In this document: in pieces, positions 23,858 to 46,323 of the stretch
How the letters are laid out: each line of letters opens with the position of its first letter
Position numbering within the stretch: the first letter of the stretch is position 1
Position numbers and translations under genes: made by a program
The notes under the pieces: model-generated
What the model was told of the DNA's origin: nothing
The model's database searches: none
The model's input: only the letters and a program-made list of their open reading frames with translations
Assembly: GCA_018398805.1 (NCBI GenBank)
Contig: JAGFBZ010002033.1
Span: forward strand, 1,635,501-1,699,500
Reading direction: 5' to 3'
DNA: 64,000 bases
Source: Hirundichthys speculiger
Taxonomy: Eukaryota > Chordata > Actinopteri > Beloniformes > Exocoetidae

Positions 23858-24560
23858 GTCATCACCGAGAACCTCCAAACAGTCATCGCTGGTGGACCTT
23901 TCCTCTCATCACATTTTCTAACCAGGCTCAGTGATTTCATGAATTTGCACATGAAATAACATCAATCTGGAGCAGGTTTGTTTACTTAAATCAAAAGTAT
24001 TTTAATCATAACGTAGAAACATGCCACTTATTTGCTTTTTTGTGAAGATTAAAAAAAGGGTTCAAATGCATCCTGTTCAACTTGCGTGAAAAATGTATGA
24101 AAAAAAATCTATGTAAGTCTTTTGTTTTTTCCTTTTTTCTTTTTTTAAGTTTGTTTTTTGTTAATTTATTTGTGTGGGTTGTCTGTTCATTCTTTAACAC
24201 AATTGTCAAATTTTAAGTAGCCCTGTTCTGGATGGAAAATTGAAAAAGCAGCCACAATCTCTTATAAAACCTTTTACATATCATTTTATTCATGGAGATT
24301 ACAGACAGCCGTCGGGATGGCTGCTGTCTTTGTAATCTCCAAGATGAAAGTTCTCAAGGTGTCAGTGTGTATTTATTACTTGTGGTCACTAAGTGACTGC
24401 ATATGTATGAACTGACTGCATGCTTGAATTTGTACTGGTTGAATGCGACTCAATGCATATCATGTCTATTTATGAAAGTTGGATGAGTTCACTGTGTGTG
24501 TCTGTGCTGAGTTTAGGAATGCGCTAAAACAAATGTAGACCTTCTCTGAAAAGCTGGAAC

Positions 24561-24566
24561 ATTAAA
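24561..24566 (+). terminator. Candidate gdf9 polyadenylation signal
   Basis: ATTAAA variant about 700 bp after the gdf9 stop. No canonical AATAAA was noticed closer to the gene, so the real 3' end is uncertain. Confidence 0.3.
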
Positions 24567-24869
24567 AACATGTATATCTTGCAAAGGAGGTTGTTTTTTG
24601 TGTGAGTGACCCCACAAAATACGTTGCAAGAACATTTATTTTATTATTCTGCACATTTAATCATTGAACACTTAGTGCTTCCAGTTTGTCTGAAATCTTA
24701 ATCTCAAAATCTTTCCTGGGCAAATATTTAACCGTTAACAATTAAAGATTGTCCCACTTGATAATCAGTGTTTCTGACTTGCCCTAAGTCTTGACTATAA
24801 TACTGGATATTCCAGAAATTGGGACCTTTTTTTTTTTTTTTAGTCCAGTATGTTCTCAACCTGATTGAG

Positions 24870-24922
<53 letters not shown>
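24870..24922. repeat. TG/TA microsatellite
   Basis: (TG)n running directly into (TA)n, downstream of gdf9. Confidence 0.92.
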
Positions 24923-24959
24923 ATCTCAAACAATTGGCAGTCCATACCGCTAGTATACT

Positions 24960-25388
24960 CTACTTTTACAGTGTCACTCAAATTTCATCCATCCATCAGA
25001 GCACCCATTCCCGAACTTTCAGAATACCAAGGCCCAATTTGAAATGTGAAAAATCTTCACAGCCCACCAAAACCTTTTAATTCACAACTGTGATCAACAT
25101 ACAGGACTAGAAGCCATGTTCTGATATTAATGTAAGGGGCCAACAAATAAGGTGATACTTCTCATATTAAGTTAAGATGACAGTAGAATGACACTTAACT
25201 GGTTTGTTTTATTACTTCCTAATGTTTTTTTAAAATCATGTCATGAATATTTTACAGTAATTAAAAACATATTTAAAAAAGATCGAGAATTTAAAACATT
25301 TGTTTAATTTTAACACCTCTCACGGCCCACCTCCAGTACCACGGACGGCCCACCAGGGGGCTGCGGCCCACACTTTGGGAATCACTGC
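24960..25388. repeat. Probable DNA-transposon-derived repeat
   Basis: The right end, GGCCCACACTTTGGGAATCACTG at 25366-25388, resembles termini of hAT-type vertebrate repeats, preceded by GCCCACC-rich sequence. I could not find a matching inverted left end or target duplication, so the boundaries are guesses. Confidence 0.35.
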
Positions 25389-25762
25389 ATTAGAGCCTTT
25401 TGAAGATATCTTTTGGATATTTCTCCAGCCTACTTTAACCCTGCCCTTTTGATCTAGACTTTTATTTCAGAACCTTTTTGTAGTTTGCTTTACTTTAATA
25501 TTGCTGGACTAGAGAATAATTGGCTCCAAGTTTTTTTTTTTTTTTAATTATTATAAATCTCAAGCTTTTGTACAGTAACTTGACACCTCATCATGGTGCT
25601 ACTCTAACAATTATTGTTCCAAAATGCTCAACCATCTAGTAGTCATGCTTTTGACTTTTTCAGTTTAGTTTAATCCCTTTTCCCCCATTCTACCAGAGCT
25701 AATGAAGCAAATTATGCACAAACTTGATATACATAGTGATGTACTTTTGGCCACAGAATCTT

Positions 25763-25917
25763 TCTGAAATGTGTATCTGTTTGAAGTTGAAAACCAAAAT
25801 ATATGGTTGCCTTATGACTGTAATTGCAGCGTGCATTATACACTTAAGCCCACTTTCATGTAAGTGCATAGTGATTCTGTGTGATGGGCCAAATTGATGA
25901 AGATGGTTAGGACTAAA
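25763..25917. repeat. Local repeat, complete copy
   Basis: Its left half matches 27068-27175 (shared CATTATACAC(T/G)TAAGCCC block) and its right half matches 27766-27826 (shared CATGTAAGTGCATAGTGA block and GATGAAGA(T/G)GGTTA). Confidence 0.55.
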
Positions 25918-27067
25918 TAACTCGACCATCTCCCTCTGCTGCTGGATAGCTGCCCCAGAGCTTGGTGTGGAGATTGAAGGAAGGGCACGGTCACAACAGC
26001 CCAGTTAAGGCCCAGGACCCAGTGTACTTCCCGTATCTGTAATTCATGGAAGCCCAAGGTAATTGTTGGTGAAATGAGATATGTAAGATGGAGTGCACTG
26101 ATTCCTGGAAATGAGTGTGAGTGCAGAGGATCTTTGTATGTGGCTAGCGGGTGCTAGCTGGACCGTTGCCAGAAAGAAGAAGACAGACAGACAGGAATAA
26201 GAGAGTTAGAAGGAAGGAGTTGGGTTTGGTCCAAGTTCTGAGTATCTGAGTCTTAAAGGTTCCCACTTTTTAAATGCAATTAAAGTTATGTTTCAAGAGT
26301 TGATATGAATTATATAAAACAAAACTAAAGTATATCAAAAACATATCAGAAAAACTATCTTAGAAAATTAGAAATAATTAATACATCTTTTCATTTTTAT
26401 AATTTTTTTCATCATTGGTGCTTTTTGTTGTTGCTTTATTTTTATTTTTTTTTATTTTTTACTGCTTTTTTAGTCTTATTTTGATTTTATTAATTTATCA
26501 GTGTATTGCTAGAGGATCCTGGTGGCCCACTAACACAATGTAGCTCAGTTATTAGAATTTCCAGACTAATCGTTAGTGGTGTGTCAACCGGGTCATCGGA
26601 CTTTTCTGCGTTTAACTCACCAGACGGCCTCATCAGTAGCGGTCCCTCGGGTTGATCAGTTCCTGACGTCAGTGCAGGAACTGACTTCAGCTGTTGGAAA
26701 GAGTTTCATGAGGTTATGTTAGGTGTGTCGCTTGACCTGTTCCTCAGTTCTTCATCCATTGTTCTATTGTTTAGAACCTCTTTGTAACAAATGTTTCTGT
26801 TTGGTTCATTTTTTTCTCTGATCCTTAATGTAATTATTTTCTCATTATGTTCTTTGTTTTGTTTTAGTTTGAATAATAAAATCCAACCAATTTTTCAGTG
26901 ATTTTGTTTATGCCCCTAAAGAAGTTTTTTTTTTTTTTTTTTTTTTTCAAGATTACCATTTGATGAAAGCAGTTTTAGAACAGTTTTTTAGTCTCAACGT
27001 TTTTAAAGGAGAGCTTAATTTCATCATGAATTCGGTGCAGGTTAGGTTCGGCTCACAGGCTCCCTCT

Positions 27068-27826
27068 TCTGAAATATGTATTGTTTGAAGCTGTGCAAAT
27101 ATTTAGTTTCCTTAATGGTTTTACTTGTGGTGTACATTATACACGTAAGCCCCCTCTCACTTTCACATAGCAAATTAAACAGAGTTAAAATTCTAGTGTA
27201 AGATGATTATAAAGAGTTATGGTAGTGGTGTCACTTGTGATTCAATGAAACTCCGTACTGGTGTGAAAACAGAACATCAGTGGTGTTAAACTAAAGAGTT
27301 TTCAGTATTTAATACCTTGACATTAGGGTCCTCGACCAGGTACCACTACTCACTGGGAAATTTTATTCTTCAAGGTCATTGTACAGCCCTTGTAGGTGGG
27401 CTGCATTTGATTCCCTGTGACAAGAAGAGCATCCAAAACTTCTGCCAAATCAATCATGTGACTCATATTGAGTTGCTGTGGTGACCCCAAATAGGAACAG
27501 CCAAAGAGAAAGTTTATTAGGTGCAGTGTTCAGCAGTTACAATCTTAAATGAATGCCATTTTAACAATTTTCAATGTTTTTGTCATCTATCAAAATGTTG
27601 ATATTTTACACTATTAGAGTTGATTATGTAACTCTGTCATAGTGTTGATAATGTTAACTCTAAAAAAAGTTGATTCAACACTTTGACAGAAGTTGACATA
27701 TAAACTCTGGGTGAATGCTAATTTCAACTCTGAGAGTGTTAAAATTATGTTTTTGACTTTGGAGTCCATGTAAGTGCATAGTGACTCTGTGCAATGGACC
27801 AAACGGATGAAGAGGGTTATGATTAG
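27068..27826. repeat. Local repeat, copy split by about 590 bp
   Basis: The two halves of the 25763-25917 repeat appear at 27068-27175 and 27766-27826. The intervening sequence has inverted AACTCT/AGAGTT motifs near its ends and looks like an insertion. Confidence 0.45.
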
Positions 27827-28200
27827 AGTTTTTAAAAAAATGTTATCATAAAACAATTCATATCATTGCACTATATGTACTTGTGTTAAAACTATAGTGT
27901 GATGCATTTTCAGATACATTAACCCTCTAATTTTTAAAAGAAGCTTGCGATCCTTAAGTTTGATCATTGGTAACATATATCGGGTTCTTCTTTGTTCTTG
28001 TTGACGTTCCTGTAAACTATACACAAGTCGAACTCATTCATATCAAACGTTTGAGAATTTTTGAGGCGTACGGAAAAGAATAATCTTTTCATCTTTGCTG
28101 CCCATTAGGTGGTGTTAGGTAAACTCCGGACCGTCAGGTGGCGCTCGTAGTCTCAGCCTTTACAAAATCCGACGTCAGAATAAAAGGCAAGATCCCGACA

Positions 28201-28208
28201 CCGGAAGT
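28201..28208 (+). promoter_or_regulatory. ETS/GABP (NRF-2) motif at uqcrq exon 1
   Basis: CCGGAAGT lies about 40 bp before the first splice donor of uqcrq (GT at 28244) and close to a GACGTCA half-site at 28170-28177. GABP sites near the start are common in nuclear genes for respiratory-chain subunits. Function is inferred from the motif and position. Confidence 0.5.
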
Positions 28209-28895
28209 TCTCTAGGAAACACGGCTGTGGGGAAAACAGGACGGTGAGGCTCAATGTCACCTATTTAAATGCGCAGTTTTATTTTATTATATTCAGTTTC
28301 GTCGACGTAATGTTGTAGATATCAGTCTTTCTATGTAGTATGACTGAGCTAGTCCGATCCAGATGTTATTAAACGGACACAGTTAAACAGGATTTTAAAT
28401 CTTTGAACCTTCGTGTTAGCCTGGAGGTGCTAGCTGATGATAACAGTTTGATGACTGAGCTGAGATTGTTTCGCAATGTTTGGCACCTGCTCACTCTGTC
28501 TGATTTAAAGCAACTCAGTTTAACGATTAAGATAGTTTTTTCTTCAGCGTGTAGTGGAACTTGAACCGTGGAAAGTGTTTTATTGAAACGTATAATACAT
28601 GGGTTTGACTGTGATCTCTGCCGCTCCGACAAAACTGTTCAAGATAATAAAGTTCAATCTGCTCACAGCTTATTACGAGACATTAGGCAAATAAGTTAAA
28701 TGTAAATGTAATCGTTTAAACCAACGATCATTGCTGGAATTTGTAAAGTAATGATACTGCTGTTATTATAAAGCTTTAGCTCTTTGATTTGAACTACCAG
28801 TACTAAACCCAGGTAGTTAAAATATTTAAATGTGAGCGATTCCCAGTATATTCATACCTGCCATCTTATCTTTTCAGATCAACTCCTTGGTGAAA

Positions 28896-29137
28896 ATGGG
28901 CCGCCACTTTGGAAACTTAGCCAAGGTCAGGCATGTAATCACATACAGTCTGTCCCCCTTTGAGCAGAGGGCTTTCCCCAACTACTTCTCAAAAGGCATC
29001 CCCAATGTGTGGAGAAGGTTCAGAGCATCCATCTTCAAATTTGCTCCTCGTGAGTTGTCACACTTCTGTGCAACATGTTTGTTTTTATATATATATGTTT
29101 GTTTATACATGTTTATACATGTTTGTTTATATATATA

Positions 29138-29187
<50 letters not shown>

Positions 29188-31902
29188 TTATATATATGTA
29201 TATGTATCCACACACACAGAGCACACTGAGCAGCAGAGCTGGGTGATATGTCCCAAGTCAGGATCACGATTAATTGAACAGTCAACAAGGTTATCTTATT
29301 CCTTGTTAAGACTTCCTTGTAAGGAGGAAAAAAAAACTGTACATCATTTCAGACTAATTTTACTGTTGAAAGCTTGATAGACAGAGAGATAGCAGTAAAC
29401 TTATAATCACATGAAGCCAGCCTCGGGGGCGGCACTTCTATTTCCCGTGTGGCCAGGACTTAATGCAGATATTTAAACCCAAGTCTTCTGTCCAATGATG
29501 CATTCAAGAAGAGAACTAAAAATTAATTTGCTGTGATGTTGGGTGGAAAAAGAATTAATAAATTTCTCTATATCAGTAAAACTTTCTTCTGCAGACAACT
29601 GCATTGTATGTATTATCTGAGAAACCTCTATTAGGAATCTACTATGGCCTCACAATAACACTGGTGTGTTATATGAAGGACTGATTTGCTGTGTGGATTC
29701 CTGTCAGCATATAAAGTCTATTTAATCAACCTATTGACACTTACAGAAACTCAATCTGAAGTTGAAATATGCAAATTGCCTGTTGATTAAGACAAATGTC
29801 TTAAATTTCAAATTTATTCTAATGTATAAAACATGTTTTAAAAGATTTCTACTTATTTTGAATTAACAGTCTATAATAAGGCATTAACAATGTAAAGTCA
29901 GAGAATGACGAGCAATATTTTTGTGCACTCACCTCCACAGTCTTTACACATGATCAGAGATAAGAGTGGTAGTTTGTTTGTACATGTGAATGGTTTGAAA
30001 CTCCTAACATTTTCAGGAACGCCAAAATGTGTAAGTTTCATTTTATTCACAGATTATGGACAAATGTTATCCTGCTCACGTTGCATGAATGAGACCCAGT
30101 GTGAGCAACTCTGTTTTCTTTACTCCTAGTACCTCTGCTCTGACATACTGCATCAGACCAGAGGTATTATATCATATTAGAGCACTAGCAGAGTCCTCTG
30201 ATACATTGTGTCTGTACAAATTAATACCTTATAAGTTATTTTTTTAGTGGTAAAAGTGACTGAAAACACCCATCGTGACTACACTTGAACCAGCAGTCAC
30301 CAATTTCACAGTTGTTATATATATATTTAAAACATATGTCAAGTTTCACAACATTTAGAATTTTGATTTCAGTTCTACTTAAAAGTGAGATGACTCTACA
30401 GGATGTTTATTCACTCAGCTCACAGCTAGGCTGATGTTGGCAGGGCAGACAGAGATGGGGGAGAATAAAAGTGCTCTCAATTGCAGGGCTGTTTTGGCAA
30501 CACTCTGAAACCAAACTTATCCAAGCTTTGGGTAACCTTTGCTACACTGATTTTTGGGGAAAAAAATGGAAAGAAAAATAATTAAAAAATACAGTTGCCA
30601 CGTTGGCAACTGTAAAAAGTTCAAAGTATGCAGCTTACCTTGTCGCTCAGTACACGTACATGGACAGTTTATAGGTCAAGTAGGCCTTTGAGGTGGACCC
30701 CCTGCTTTGTCTCAGTATACGTATGAGAAGAGGGTCAATATAACAGCCAAAGCTTGTTGCACTCCACCACAATAAGTGGCAATGGTGCCCTTTTTTGGCT
30801 TGTTAGCTTTTCCAGTTGACCTATTCTGCCAAACGCCAAAACAACAAACGGATAAAACCTTGGCTGAGCTTTCGGCAGCAAACTGGGACAAATGGCAAAC
30901 TGTGAAGTGGACAAACTTTGTTTTCGTGTTTCTTTTTATTGGCTTCTTTCAGTGCTTCTGGGTCAAAACCCAAGGCAGGACTTGTGCAGCATGGAGACCA
31001 TTTTCAATCCAGCTGAACATTTACATGCAGCAATTAACTCAACTTCAGCCATATAATCTGGATGTGTTAGTCCAACTATTAGTCCAGTTTCACTTGGACT
31101 CAAATATTTATATGCATTTTAAATCTATGATTTCAGTTGGAGTAATGCAATTTTTTTTCTCCCTTTTTTAAGATTATATAAACACATACAGGGCCATGTG
31201 CCATGAATGAGGGAAAATACTGACAGAGCACAACAGAAATAACCGTGAATTATATCAGAATAAATAGCTCTGTCTTATTTTATATCATTTGAAAAGTACA
31301 GTTATCAACTAAATCATATGCATACCCTTCTTTCATGTCACATACACCTGAAGGGAGCTTTACACAGAGGCATTAATTATTGTGTGAGGTATATTTGGAG
31401 GTTAGGACTGGGGCTTTTGATGGATGTGGCTCTATTAAAGGACGATTTTGAGTATAAAACAACCTTAGGTGTATTATGAGATGGTAAGGAGTGTAAACTA
31501 TCATTACAGGAATTAAACCACATGAAACTGGAGCAGTTTTGAGTGAAAAATTATTGTTTGCAGCAAAATGGCAATTAATGTTTTATTAGTTTAGTTAGTT
31601 AATGTATTAGTTTTATGGAAGCCGAAGTTGATCTTCTGAAAATCAAATTGTCAGAAAAAGGGCACTTGAATATCAAACCATTCTGACCATTCTTATAAAA
31701 CTATATTTTATGGATTTGTTTCTCATATAAACTTCTGTCTTGAGACATATAATCCAGTTTAGTTCTGAACTCCTGTTAAATTAGTTTTGTGCTCTACCTG
31801 TTTGCAGCTATGATCATCATGTACATGACCTACACCTGGGGCAACAGCGTCCACCAGCAGGGGAAAAGGAAGAATCCTGCTGACTATGAGAATGATGAAT
31901 GA
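28896..31902 (+). CDS. uqcrq: Cytochrome b-c1 complex subunit 8
   Basis: Small subunit of mitochondrial complex III in the inner membrane. A non-coding first exon ends at 28243. The second exon starts at 28878, with the coding part at 28896-29049, and the last coding exon is 31808-31902, all with GT-AG borders. Together they give 82 aa, the same length as human [25 protein letters not shown] and [13 protein letters not shown] match the family closely. The single membrane helix ([11 protein letters not shown]) is in the last exon, followed by the polar tail [11 protein letters not shown]. The 2.76-kb intron between coding exons contains a TA microsatellite and unrelated open frames that are not genes. 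No frame breaks. Confidence 0.95.
29128..29206. repeat. TA-rich microsatellite in uqcrq intron
   Basis: (TA)n with short TTTA interruptions, preceded by tandem GTTTATACAT units. It lies about 80 bp after the exon. Confidence 0.9.
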
Positions 31903-31935
31903 ACTTCTGCCACAACTCTGAAATCTTCCTCTGTA

Positions 31936-31941
31936 ATTTCC
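31936..31941 (+). terminator. uqcrq polyadenylation signal
   Basis: AATAAA 34 bp after the uqcrq stop, giving a very short 3'UTR, as expected for this gene. Confidence 0.75.
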
Positions 31942-31959
31942 AACTCTGTGTAACCAATA

Positions 31960-32890
31960 AAGACAAAATATTTATGTGAAATCAGTCATGGCTCATTTTA
32001 TTTACCCCTCTCTTTTGTGCTGTATAAATATTCGTTTAATGTGAAGGTTAAAATTGTGTTAGGTCAAAGAAAAAATCTGATGCTTTTTTTTTTTTTTTAA
32101 TCATATTAAATCAAAAATCTCATCAGAAAATGTGGGACTCAGAAGCTTGCCAAAAAAGTTTACTTTGAAATAACAGTCTTAAGAGAAAACTAACATACAG
32201 CTGAAATTGATTCTAATTGTTCAATTGTTTATATGCAGTAAAATATGTTTCTGTAAGTGTTACTTTAATGCAACACAAGAATTTAGTCATCATTTATAGT
32301 TTTTATCCAGTTGGAACATTTTTCAAAGCAGCAACCAGTAGCAATCTGCTTTTTGGAAAGTTCCAACAAAGCAGAGCATCTTGCGTAGAACTGCACTTAT
32401 AAATATCTTTTGAACTGATGGGATTTTTTTTTCTTCTGAAAAATCAGTTATTTGGGTGGGAAAACCAAGGTCACAAAAGTAAACAGTAAGGAGAGGAGGA
32501 GAGAATATGTACTTCTCAGAGGGAATTTGTATTGCTGCAGTATGATGATCTAATATAAAGTTTTTCAAAGGTTGCAGTGGGAAGGCACGACTTTTGGGAA
32601 AAGGCTTCATTTTTGTGGCAGCAAAGCTGAAGAAACCCCTGACTAAAGACTTTTACTTTTTTGTGTAATTTTTCTGTTGCTTGGATGATGTATAAGGTTC
32701 TCCATTGTGTTTGCAATATTCTTTTTTCTGCGACTGGCTGCAAAGGCTCTGGTGCAGTTTTGAGCAGGCCCTTATAATGTGACTACAAATATAGCTATTG
32801 TCTGTGTTTGTTTATGAACAAATCTGTTATATCTAATAAGTATAAAAACACTGTCTCATAATAATTACATCAGATGCAATATTTGCTTTT
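31960..32890. other. Intergenic sequence, uqcrq to RTE fragment
   Basis: Nothing recognised. Mammalian LEAP2, AFF4 and ZCCHC10 lie between UQCRQ and HSPA4, but I see no trace of them here. Confidence 0.45.
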
Positions 32891-32894
32891 AGGA

Positions 32895-33290
32895 TGTTGA
32901 TGGAGAGGGAGTTGCATTGTATCATTGTAGATCTTGAGAAAGCCACATGACAGGGTACCCAGAGAGGAGCTATGGTATTGTATAGGATGAAGTCTAGAGC
33001 AGAGAAGTATGTTGGAATGGTGTAGAACATGTATGAGAGCTCTTAGACAATGGTGAGGTGTGCTGTAGGTGTGACAGAGGAGTGCATCACGGATCAGCTC
33101 TGAGCCTCTTCTTGTTTGCTTTAGTGATAGACAAATAAGGTTAGACGGGAATCTCCATGGACTATGATGTTTGCAGACGACATTGTGATCTGTAGCAGGT
33201 GGAGGGAAAGATGGAGAAAGAAGATGAATTAAGGTTAGCTGCAGCATGACAGAATACATGTATGTGAATGAGGAACCCCAGTGGAACAGT
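32895..33290 (+). mobile_element. Degraded RTE-like LINE reverse transcriptase fragment
   Basis: Plus-strand translation over several frames reads like a decayed reverse transcriptase: IVDLEKA(Y), then a block with MYESS and VRCAVGVTEE, then SPWTMMFADDIVICS with the catalytic ADD core. A final segment resembles the region after the palm domain (YMYVNEE). Stops and small indels interrupt it throughout. It ends about 230 bp before the hspa4 heat shock element. Confidence 0.75.
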
Positions 33291-33499
33291 GAGGTTAATG
33301 GGAGCTGAGATTTAAAAAAAAAAAAGGTAGAGGTAGATTTTAAGTATTAAGGGTCAACAGAAAAATATTGTACTTTTTTTGTAAATTGTTTAAATCTATA
33401 GAGGGAAGGGAAAGCGGGCCTGTTATCTTGTAATACACTTTTTGGCCAACAGGTGTCGCTTCTGCAGCGGGTCACGGCGCGTCTCCGCAGTGAGCTGCT

Positions 33500-33504
33500 A
33501 TTGG
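33500..33504 (-). promoter_or_regulatory. CCAAT box (inverted) upstream of hspa4
   Basis: ATTGG on the plus strand, 15 bp before the heat shock element and about 205 bp before the hspa4 start codon. NF-Y binding is inferred. Confidence 0.5.
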
Positions 33505-33518
33505 TCGACTGACTGTCA

Positions 33519-33531
33519 GAAAATTCCTGAA
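33519..33531 (+). promoter_or_regulatory. Heat shock element upstream of hspa4
   Basis: GAAAATTCCTGAA fits the three-unit consensus GAAnnTTCnnGAA exactly. It lies 179 bp upstream of the hspa4 ATG, beside a CCAAT box. This supports HSF1 control, though occupancy is not shown. Confidence 0.7.
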
Positions 33532-33700
33532 CGCTCTCACGCAGCTCTACCGGCTCACCGCATGCTGCTCCTCTGTTTCATGGAACAAGAGCAAGGGTGG
33601 ATCATTGTCAGTTGACCGGAACCCGCCGCTCTCGCCGCTGTCGTTTATAGTACTTGACTGTATCCCTGTTCTTCGTCATAACTCAACAACGAGTAGTTAG

Positions 33701-44458
<10,758 letters not shown>

Positions 44459-44790
44459 AACAGCCTAATATCTCCTGAAGCAAAGCTTAACAGGAGTCAA
44501 TTGAGTCAGACTGAGATGCAGCCTGGCTGCATATCAGAGCTGCTAAAATGTTTGAGGATCTGCACTCCTAAATCAAAAGCAGGCAGAGTCTTGAGCATAT
44601 TGAACCCATCTAGTGGTGGTGGTACCTTTGTCTGATGACATAGCATGCTCTCTCTCTCTCTCTTTCTGGATGACCTAAATCAAAAGCCAGCTGCAATAAC
44701 TCTGTTTGACAATGAGCGCTGTACACATGATGGTATTTATTTCTGTTGTGTGCTCTGTAAGTGTTCTGGTCTGTGTCACAATATGGTTTT

Positions 44791-44796
44791 AATAAA
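44791..44796 (+). terminator. hspa4 polyadenylation signal
   Basis: AATAAA about 330 bp after the hspa4 stop codon. Confidence 0.75.
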
Positions 44797-44819
44797 GTGA
44801 CTGAAAATCTCTCACACCT

Positions 44820-45950
44820 TTGTTTTTACTGTTGTTCAGATCAGGTCATTAGCTGTTGACATATCTATACAAAAAATACTTGTCATTCTTTATATATTTA
44901 TGCTTGTCATTGCAAATGGTAGAAATGACCACCATGACAATATGACATAGCCAATTTAAGCATCAGTGGAAATATATTACAGTGTAGGACAATATCTGGA
45001 CAATATCTGATTGATGCATGACATGGCCATAGCTGTAAAGAGACATCTCATCTCCCCTGCAACCATAGTCATACATTTTACTGTCTAGTTATGAAAGTAA
45101 TCAGTTATTAAAACTTTTCTGTCTAAAACACTAATTTCCATTCATCTCATTGTCATTTTATTTTCCATCATCGCACATTTTCCATGACAACTGAGAAAAG
45201 AAATTGTTGAAAGTTGTTCTCCTTCCTGTCTGTTTTTGCCTCATTTCTTCAATTTCACCTCTTCAGCTTGTCCAGATTTGGTCTTTTATCCTTGGCATTA
45301 TTTGGGCCTTGGAAAGCTTTAATCAGTTGCTCCCACATGTGAACAACTTTCCCCTTCTCATCATGTTGGATGGTGGAAAGCACCAGAATTATCAGCGGGA
45401 ATCCTTTCAACAGCACTGAATGTAAAATGGTGTTATAATAATAATGATGATGATAAAACTTAAAGAATCGGTGTTATATGTGTAAAAGCTCCGCAAAATC
45501 TCAGGATGTAGCAGAAAAGAAGACAAACAAAAAAGACACATGACTAAAATCCTCTGCAACAGGCAAGTCCATTCTGATGTCTGAAAGTCTTTTCTTCTAG
45601 TAAGTTAACTTCATTGTTCATTCATACTTGAATGCAAGAATCTTTTTTAAAAAGTCTTTTAAAGCAAAAATATATTTTACCACCGTCTAAACTATATGGT
45701 ATAAACTTGATAAATATGTGAATATTAAAGACATTTGACGTTCACTGAAAAAGTGCGCCTTTGGTGTTGCCTAGCAACCTCACTCTAACTTATACCAAAT
45801 ATAATATCTGCTCCTATTGTTCGCATAATTAATGCTGAAATGATTTGGAAAGTCTCTGAAACCCATTCGGGCGCGTTTTGAGTCTAAGAATGCAAAGACT
45901 ATTTCAACTTTATGAGGTAGTTAGCGTGACACCAAGTGCCGTAACGTCCC
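44820..45950. other. Intergenic sequence, hspa4 to gnpda1
   Basis: No gene or recognisable repeat family seen. Confidence 0.5.
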
Positions 45951-45982
45951 GTCAGTAGGGGGCGCTGTTGACGACACAGCAG

Positions 45983-45992
45983 GTCACATGAT
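45983..45992 (+). promoter_or_regulatory. E-box in gnpda1 promoter or first exon
   Basis: GTCACATGAT resembles an M-box or relaxed CLEAR motif and lies about 50 bp before the first splice donor (GT at 46040). Only the position and the CANNTG core support a role. Confidence 0.3.
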
Positions 45993-46323
45993 CCGTCCAG
46001 ATCCTGTCTGCTCCGACGGAAAGCTGCGGGTAGTCAGAGGTAAAACTGAATATATTATCTTTTATTTTAGAGCTTTGTCGTGACATTACCATAACTTGTT
46101 CGTAAGAGTGTTCGCAAAAGTTACCACAGTAGTTTGACAGCTTGTTTTGCCAGTTCTATAGCGGGTAAACAGTGATACCATTGTTCAGTTGCAGAATGAT
46201 GTAGATATCTTGATGAGTCTAAAGTCTGAATGGGGAGGGTTTTGTCCCGAATTTCTTTGGACCTGAAGCAGTTCATTTATGCATGTTGGTCTTCCTTTGT
46301 GTGTGTTTTTTCTCTCTAAGACA

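Larger units (their letters stand above)
25389..28160. other. Intergenic sequence, gdf9 to uqcrq
   Basis: No gene seen. It contains a local repeat family (25763-25917, with halves at 27068-27175 and 27766-27826), a poly(T) tract near 26927-26948 and an AT-rich block at 26280-26480. The stretch 27176-27765 carries repeated AACTCTGAGAGTGTT-like motifs in both orientations and may itself be an inserted element. Confidence 0.45.

Noticed and set aside
24960..25388. Complete hAT element downstream of gdf9
   Set aside because: Only the right terminus looks like an element end; no matching left end or target duplication was found.
28887..29246. 119-residue frame starting in uqcrq
   Set aside because: It runs past a clear splice donor at 29050 into a TA microsatellite; the tail is an artefact.
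30776..31171. 131-residue open frame inside the uqcrq intron
   Set aside because: No family resemblance, no splice or promoter context, and it lies between two well-supported uqcrq exons.
31960..33480. LEAP2, AFF4 or ZCCHC10 between uqcrq and hspa4
   Set aside because: Expected from human gene order, but no cysteine-rich LEAP2 peptide or other matching exon was seen.
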